Assembly: GCA_010027395.1 (NCBI GenBank)
Contig: RGVD01000030.1
Location: 1 to 16,674 of the forward strand
Reading direction: 5' to 3'
Length of the DNA stretch: 16,674 nt
From: Bacteroidota bacterium
Lineage (GTDB): Bacteria; Bacteroidota; Bacteroidia; UKL13-3
Shown here: positions 13,656-16,674 of the stretch, piece by piece
Position numbering within the stretch: the first letter of the stretch is position 1
Layout of the letters: every line of letters starts with the position of its first letter
The notes under the pieces: model-generated
What the model was told of the DNA's origin: nothing
The model's database searches: none
The model's input: only the letters and a program-made list of their open reading frames with translations
Program-made: the position numbers and the translations under genes

Positions 13656-14264
13656 ATGGACTTAAAAGAATTAAAAAAACTCATCAATGAAGAAGTAAAT
13701 AGAAAAAAATCTCTTGAAGAACAAGACAAGACAAACCCAGGATTTAAAGGAAGAGAATCACGTAAGTCATCATTACAAGCTTCTCCCAAATCTGGCATTT
13801 TAGATCCGGATACTGGACAAACATTATCACTACCAATTGAAACGCCTGAAGAAATGGGGTACGTACAAATGTTTAAAGATAAACCTCCACAAGAATTAGA
13901 AGCAGAAAGACAGAAATTAATTAAACAAATATTTTCTAATATTGATGATGAAACTCTTTATAAGATTCTTCCTTTATTGCCAGATGATCTTAAAGATGAT
14001 TTTGGTAAATTAACATTTATAACTTCAAAGATTAAAGGAGTAAAAACCCCGGTTGATACATCACGCCTGCCAGATAAACCGGGAGGATTTGGATTACCAA
14101 CAAAAACTTCAATTGAAAGAAATCCTAATTTAAAAACAAAAATTTCACCAGATGCCTCTACGAAACCAAAACAACCAATTCCAGTTAGGCCAATATCACC
14201 GAATGAGCCAACGCAAACTGGAGTTATTGATAAAATAAAAAATAAACTTGGCTTTAAAGAATAA
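13656..14264 (+). CDS. Unrecognised, probably virion-associated protein
   Basis: The start at 13656 is chosen over 13641 because TGGAG lies just before it and the protein then begins MDLKELKKLINEEVNRKK, a head common among structural or internal proteins of large marine phages. The 202-residue product has a helical centre (EEMGYVQMFKDKPPQELEAERQKLIKQIFSNIDD; YKILPLLPDDLKDDFGKL). A long Pro/Thr/Lys-rich, probably disordered C-terminus follows (KPGGFGLPTKTS; KPKQPIPVRPISPNEP) and ends in a short amphipathic helix. Lysine is AAA in 25 of 29 codons, in contrast to the genes after 14458. Confidence 0.78.
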   Translation: MDLKELKKLINEEVNRKKSLEEQDKTNPGFKGRESRKSSLQASPKSGILDPDTGQTLSLPIETPEEMGYVQMFKDKPPQELEAERQKLIKQIFSNIDDETLYKILPLLPDDLKDDFGKLTFITSKIKGVKTPVDTSRLPDKPGGFGLPTKTSIERNPNLKTKISPDASTKPKQPIPVRPISPNEPTQTGVIDKIKNKLGFKE

Positions 14265-14267
14265 ACC

Positions 14268-14399
14268 ATGAATAACCTTGGAGCATATATATTCTTATTA
14301 TCAATATGTGCTCCAGGTTTGTATGTCTTTATTGAATTAGTCAAAGAAGAATTCGCTTATATAAAACATAAAATACAGCGGCGACACAATAAAGATTGA
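14268..14399 (+). CDS. Possible 43-residue single-pass membrane protein
   Basis: A short frame starting 3 nt after the previous stop: MNNLGAYIFLLSICAPGLYV, then FIELV and a basic tail (KHKIQRRHNKD). One membrane segment (about 5-24) with a positive C-terminus is plausible for a small phage membrane protein. Against it, there is no SD, and a 13-bp hairpin occupies codons 4-17. The region may instead be a transcriptional boundary. Confidence 0.4.
   Translation: MNNLGAYIFLLSICAPGLYVFIELVKEEFAYIKHKIQRRHNKD
14277..14317 (+). terminator. Long hairpin, possible weak terminator
   Basis: CTTGGAGCATATA (14277-14289) pairs with TATGTGCTCCAGG (14305-14317): 13 bp including two G-T pairs, with a 15-nt loop, then TTTGTATGTCTTT. 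It lies between the gene ending at 14264 and the promoter at 14396. The T tract is interrupted, so termination would be weak; it also lies inside the possible small frame at 14268. Confidence 0.45.
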
Positions 14400-14424
14400 C
14401 GGCAACGCCCGCCCGTGATACAAT
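14396..14424 (+). promoter_or_regulatory. Sigma-70-type promoter with GC-rich spacer (class A)
   Basis: TTGACG (14396-14401), a 17-nt spacer rich in G and C and ending CCCGTGA (extended -10 TG), and TACAAT (14419-14424). It matches the promoter at 3669 in both hexamer form and spacer end, and lies 33 nt before the GTG start at 14458. Confidence 0.9.
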
Positions 14425-14446
14425 CTGGGTTCCTACACAAACCCAG
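14425..14446 (+). promoter_or_regulatory. Inverted repeat over the transcription start (possible operator)
   Basis: CTGGGTT and AACCCAG form a perfect 7-bp inverted repeat with an 8-nt centre, starting right after the -10 and covering the expected start (about 14431). It could be an operator or an RNA hairpin in the leader. The SD GAGG follows at 14448-14451. Confidence 0.5.
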
Positions 14447-14457
14447 CGAGGATCACT

Positions 14458-15147
14458 GTGTCTTATTATCGCCGTTGGTCGGGCCGTTCTTTTGCATATA
14501 ACAACACTCAAGACGTCGTTCGTAGTGAAGTTCTGCAGGTTAGTGAAGAGGAATTGACCGATCCTGGTTTGACGGATCGTATCAAGAATCTCGTTATTCG
14601 TCCCGATCTCAATAGTTGGGAAAAGGAATTTTTGACCAGTATTGGTCAGTATCAGCTTCTCAAGAAGCGTCTTTCTGCAGGTCAGTATAATACCATGCGA
14701 AAGATTGAAGAAAATCACAATGAAGAAAAGCTTGCAAAGCAAAAGGCATTTGCAGATACCTTCACTGATGATATGCGTGAGAATATGAAGATTGTTGCTG
14801 GTATTTATCGTGAAACAGGTTCTCCGTATCATCAAAAGCTTGTTGATTCTATTTTGTCTGATGATAAGTTTGTTCCAACCGAAGAACAATATAATAAGTT
14901 TATGAACAACAAGTATGCACAGGGTTATGTTGTGAACGCCAAGGTTGCTCCGAAGTTCAAGATTGGAGATACTGTTTCTCCTTCTTCTCTTGATAAGAGT
15001 GAAACTTGGAAGTCTGCGATTATTATTGATAATGTTGGTATTCTTCCTCGTACTCACGCTGCTGGTGGAAAGCGTTATTCAATTCTTCCTTATGGTCAGA
15101 TGAAGCCTATTCTTGTTGAAGAACGCCAGATGAAGATTTCTCGTTGA
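14458..15147 (+). CDS. Unrecognised phage protein with C-terminal SH3-like segment; codon-biased
   Basis: The GTG start at 14458 has the SD GAGG 6 nt upstream and a consensus promoter before it. The 229-residue protein is helical and charged in the first two-thirds (LNSWEKEFLTSIGQYQLLKKRL; MRKIEENHNEEKLAKQKAFAD). Its C-terminal part (about 163-229) begins PKFKIGDTVSPSS and is beta-like, echoing the GDLV-type small proteins. All 21 lysines are AAG and no arginine uses AGA, unlike the gene before it. Strong promoter, strong SD and biased codons suggest high early expression. Function unknown. Confidence 0.85.
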   Translation: MSYYRRWSGRSFAYNNTQDVVRSEVLQVSEEELTDPGLTDRIKNLVIRPDLNSWEKEFLTSIGQYQLLKKRLSAGQYNTMRKIEENHNEEKLAKQKAFADTFTDDMRENMKIVAGIYRETGSPYHQKLVDSILSDDKFVPTEEQYNKFMNNKYAQGYVVNAKVAPKFKIGDTVSPSSLDKSETWKSAIIIDNVGILPRTHAAGGKRYSILPYGQMKPILVEERQMKISR

Positions 15148-15170
15148 TAAACAAACAAAAAGGAGTTATT

Positions 15171-15671
15171 GTGAAGTATGCATTGAAGCCCTCAAGCCGT
15201 GTTCTTGATGTAAAAGGATCTAACAAGATTATTTTCTTCAAAGATGAAAAGCAACTCATTAGTTTCTTTCATCAAAAGATGAAACTTGACTTGACAGATC
15301 CTATTGTCAAGAGTGAAAAGTATAACTGGCGTGATAGGAATAAGCCGAATGATATTGCAGCTACTGATGTGACTGGTATTTATTCGCTTCTTGTTTCCAG
15401 TAATCTTGACTTCCAGTTTCTTTCATGGGGTAATCGTGTAAGTAAGTTTGTGCGCGATCAGCTTGGAACTAAAAATTATTGGGAACACTATAAGGTTCTT
15501 TGTCGTATGCGTTCTTTACCTTCTAACTGGACACTTTATACGCTTGAAGAAAATGGTGAAGGTGGTTCAGTATTGAGGAGTATTGGATGGGGAAACTTTT
15601 TCCGTATGGCAAAGAAGGAAAATCTGTTTGCTGGTATCGATCTCTCTTATCGTCTTCCTGAAACGGAGTGA
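15171..15671 (+). CDS. Unrecognised phage protein
   Basis: The GTG start at 15171 is chosen because AAGGAG lies 5 nt before it; an upstream in-frame start at 15144 would overlap the previous gene. The 166-residue product contains IIFFKDEKQLISFFHQKMKL, an aromatic centre (NLDFQFLSWGNRVSKFVRDQL; NYWEHYKVLCRMRSL) and a Gly-rich turn (EENGEGGSVLRSIGWGNFF). No motif is recognised. AAG still dominates for lysine, so it belongs to the same codon-biased operon as 14458. Confidence 0.8.
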   Translation: MKYALKPSSRVLDVKGSNKIIFFKDEKQLISFFHQKMKLDLTDPIVKSEKYNWRDRNKPNDIAATDVTGIYSLLVSSNLDFQFLSWGNRVSKFVRDQLGTKNYWEHYKVLCRMRSLPSNWTLYTLEENGEGGSVLRSIGWGNFFRMAKKENLFAGIDLSYRLPETE

Positions 15672-15673
15672 AT

Positions 15674-15895
15674 ATGAACAGCAACATTATTTACATTCGT
15701 GCGTATAATGGCTCACTTATTCCGATCAGCAAGGTGAATCTTGTTACAACCGATCCAAATAATGGAAAGGTTACACAAGAGATTCCTCTTGAATTTTGTA
15801 TCAATAAGTTGATGCATCACAATATGAATAATTTTGAGACAACCGAGAATGATTGGCGTAATATTGATAATTACAATATTGTGGAGAAGAAGTAA
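15674..15895 (+). CDS. Small unrecognised phage protein
   Basis: The ATG at 15674 follows the SD CGGAG; an alternative GTG at 15668 overlaps the previous gene. The 73-residue product reads MNSNIIYIRAYNGSLIPISK and ends NYNIVEKK, with a beta-rich first half and an Asn-rich end. Lysine codons are mostly AAG, so it belongs to the operon from 14396. Function unknown. Confidence 0.72.
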   Translation: MNSNIIYIRAYNGSLIPISKVNLVTTDPNNGKVTQEIPLEFCINKLMHHNMNNFETTENDWRNIDNYNIVEKK

Positions 15896-16026
15896 TGAAG
15901 AAGGAAATCAATTCTCGTAATGTTTTTGCTGTCCATGCTTGGAATAAACGTGGTGCCGGAAAACATAAAGATAAAAAGTGGCATAGTAAAAATCTTAAGC
16001 GTGGAAAGGTGGATGAAAATGAGTAA
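15895..16026 (+). CDS. Very small basic phage protein
   Basis: A 43-residue frame (MKKEINSRNVFAVHAWNKRG, then AGKHKDKKWHSKNLKRGKVDENE) sharing its first base with the stop of the previous gene (TAATG), with GGAG upstream. The pattern of a short hydrophobic stretch followed by a Lys/His/Arg-rich tail containing GAGKHKDKK resembles tiny conserved phage proteins of unknown role. It overlaps the next gene by 8 nt, and the filled gap supports it being real. Confidence 0.65.
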   Translation: MKKEINSRNVFAVHAWNKRGAGKHKDKKWHSKNLKRGKVDENE

Positions 16027-16273
16027 GTTTGCTACCAAAATTAAACAACTTCAAAATGATAAAATTCTTTGGGAGGTTTTTCCAAGAATTGATGGAAATA
16101 AATACGTAATTACATCAGCATCCGATGTTGGACCTTCAGGACCAGAAACATATGTTTTCCCATCTAATGAAAAAGGTGAAATTATTGATTGGGGAGAGCT
16201 ACCTGGCTCTTATAGAGGAGATTTGGCACACGAAAAATGTTTTAAAAATATTGGTTACAAAATTAATGAATAA
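16019..16273 (+). CDS. Small unrecognised phage protein
   Basis: The start at 16019 is taken because GGAAAGGTGG gives a good SD; the open frame from 15920 runs antiparallel in logic to the small basic gene and lacks a start context. The 84-residue product starts MSKFATKIKQLQNDKILWEV and has a beta-like centre (YVITSASDVGPSGPETYVFPS) and a Gly/Glu-rich end. Lysine returns to AAA here, marking the end of the AAG-biased block. Function unknown. Confidence 0.7.
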   Translation: MSKFATKIKQLQNDKILWEVFPRIDGNKYVITSASDVGPSGPETYVFPSNEKGEIIDWGELPGSYRGDLAHEKCFKNIGYKINE

Positions 16274-16565
16274 CGATGAAAAGCCTTTTGTAGAAATTCC
16301 AGATATTGAAAAACTAGAAATAAATCCACCTTTTCAAACTGGCGATCTTGTAATGATGCGAGCGAAAGCGTTGCAACTTGTTCGTTTTCATAAGTATCCA
16401 GAAAACGATATTGGTTTAGTGTTAGAAGTTAAACCAAATCATCATGGAGAATGGCTAGTGAATGTACACTGGCAAAAATTTATTCCAAAAAGTGGCAAGT
16501 CTGTAGTTAAACATACACGACTAAAAAAAGTGAGGAAGAAAAAAATCTATGAACAAAAAGATTGA
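16266..16565 (+). CDS. SH3-like (GDLV-type) phage protein
   Basis: Starts at the ATG at 16266 (MNNDEKPFVEIPDIEKLEIN), overlapping the previous gene by 8 nt; the longer open frame from 16125 is covered by that gene. The 99-residue product contains FQTGDLVMMRAKALQLV, NDIGLVLEVKPN and WLVNVHWQKFIP, then a very basic tail (RLKKVRKKKIYEQKD). It is the clearest relative of the 4617 protein (GDLV, VLEV, aromatic strand). The basic tail could contact nucleic acid; this is inference. Confidence 0.75.
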   Translation: MNNDEKPFVEIPDIEKLEINPPFQTGDLVMMRAKALQLVRFHKYPENDIGLVLEVKPNHHGEWLVNVHWQKFIPKSGKSVVKHTRLKKVRKKKIYEQKD

Positions 16566-16674
16566 AGATTTCATGCGAAATACTGGAGAAGGAGTTGTAT
16601 TAGATTATGTTGGTGGTAAATTCGTATTGGAAAATAAATCTTTTGTTGAGGGTAAACCTTCTCTTGTTGGAAAA
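16549..16674 (+). CDS. 5' end of a small unrecognised phage protein (partial)
   Basis: ATG at 16549 with the SD TGAGGAAG about 10 nt upstream, overlapping the previous gene by 17 nt and open to the end of the window (42 codons). The visible part reads MNKKIEDFMRNTGEGVVLDY, then VGGKFVLENKSFVEGKPSL, with a VVLDY strand that could again belong to the small SH3-like group. Too short to assign. Confidence 0.65.
   Translation, partial: MNKKIEDFMRNTGEGVVLDYVGGKFVLENKSFVEGKPSLVGK

Noticed and set aside
14341..15057. 238-residue open frame on the minus strand
   Set aside because: It is antisense to the 14458 gene, which has a promoter, SD and strong codon bias. The long opposite frame is a by-product of the AAG/CGT-rich codons, and its translation is low-complexity and motif-free.
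1..16674. CRISPR array, tRNA genes, insertion sequences or attachment sites
   Set aside because: No spaced direct repeats, cloverleaf with CCA-type end, transposase or flanking repeats were seen. Gaps between genes are all short.

Overview
The window is a densely packed, AT-rich stretch of a tailed bacteriophage genome, probably a large myovirus-like phage from an environmental source. The evidence is nearly gapless, all-forward coding with ATGA-type overlaps, strong Shine-Dalgarno sites, many small unrecognised genes, a homing-endonuclease insertion, and a mix of chaperone, protease and virion-like genes. No terminase, capsid, tail or polymerase gene is visible, so the phage lineage cannot be fixed. 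A lipoprotein with MopE-type metal-binding repeats suggests a Gram-negative host in which such repeats are common (Myxococcota/Bdellovibrionota-like). That host link is inference.

Layout. Positions 1-1952 hold an adenylosuccinate synthetase (PurA/PurZ-family) locus invaded by a homing endonuclease. A 19-codon stump of the original purA 5' end lies upstream, then a two-zinc-finger endonuclease gene (itself frameshifted), then a second, differently coded purA 5' end joined to the rest of the gene. That second copy is also broken by a frameshift and a small internal loss. Positions 1962-3604 hold a sigma-region-4-like helix-turn-helix protein, a membrane-anchored coiled-coil protein and a very acidic, prohead-core-like protein, closed by a perfect terminator. 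A consensus promoter at 3669 then starts a run of short overlapping genes (3717-5260): a double zinc-knuckle protein, small SH3-like proteins and others. These lead into a ClpP-like protease (5279) and a 625-residue uncharacterised protein (6004).

A second promoter (7889) drives a GroEL-family chaperonin. A promoter region directly after it (9497-9531) precedes a string of small genes, including a FlbD-like protein, a glutaredoxin and an Hsp20 small heat-shock protein, ending at a terminator at 11430. From 11480 to 14264 come unknown proteins, a zinc-ribbon protein, the MopE/von Willebrand A lipoprotein, another SH3-like protein and a structural-looking protein. A third promoter (14396), which shares an unusual GC-rich spacer with the one at 3669, starts a set of genes (14458-15895) with very different codon use (AAG/CGT instead of AAA/AGA). 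The window ends in small genes of the same SH3-like family.

Common themes are a phage-encoded protein-quality and redox set (ClpP, GroEL, Hsp20, glutaredoxin), at least two classes of host-type promoter plus a possible phage sigma-like regulator, and a recurrent family of small GDLV-type SH3-like proteins. The least ordinary items are the endonuclease insertion that carries its own replacement 5' end of purA, the MopE/vWA lipoprotein, the GC-spacer promoter pair, and a ClpP in which Asn stands where the catalytic Asp normally is.
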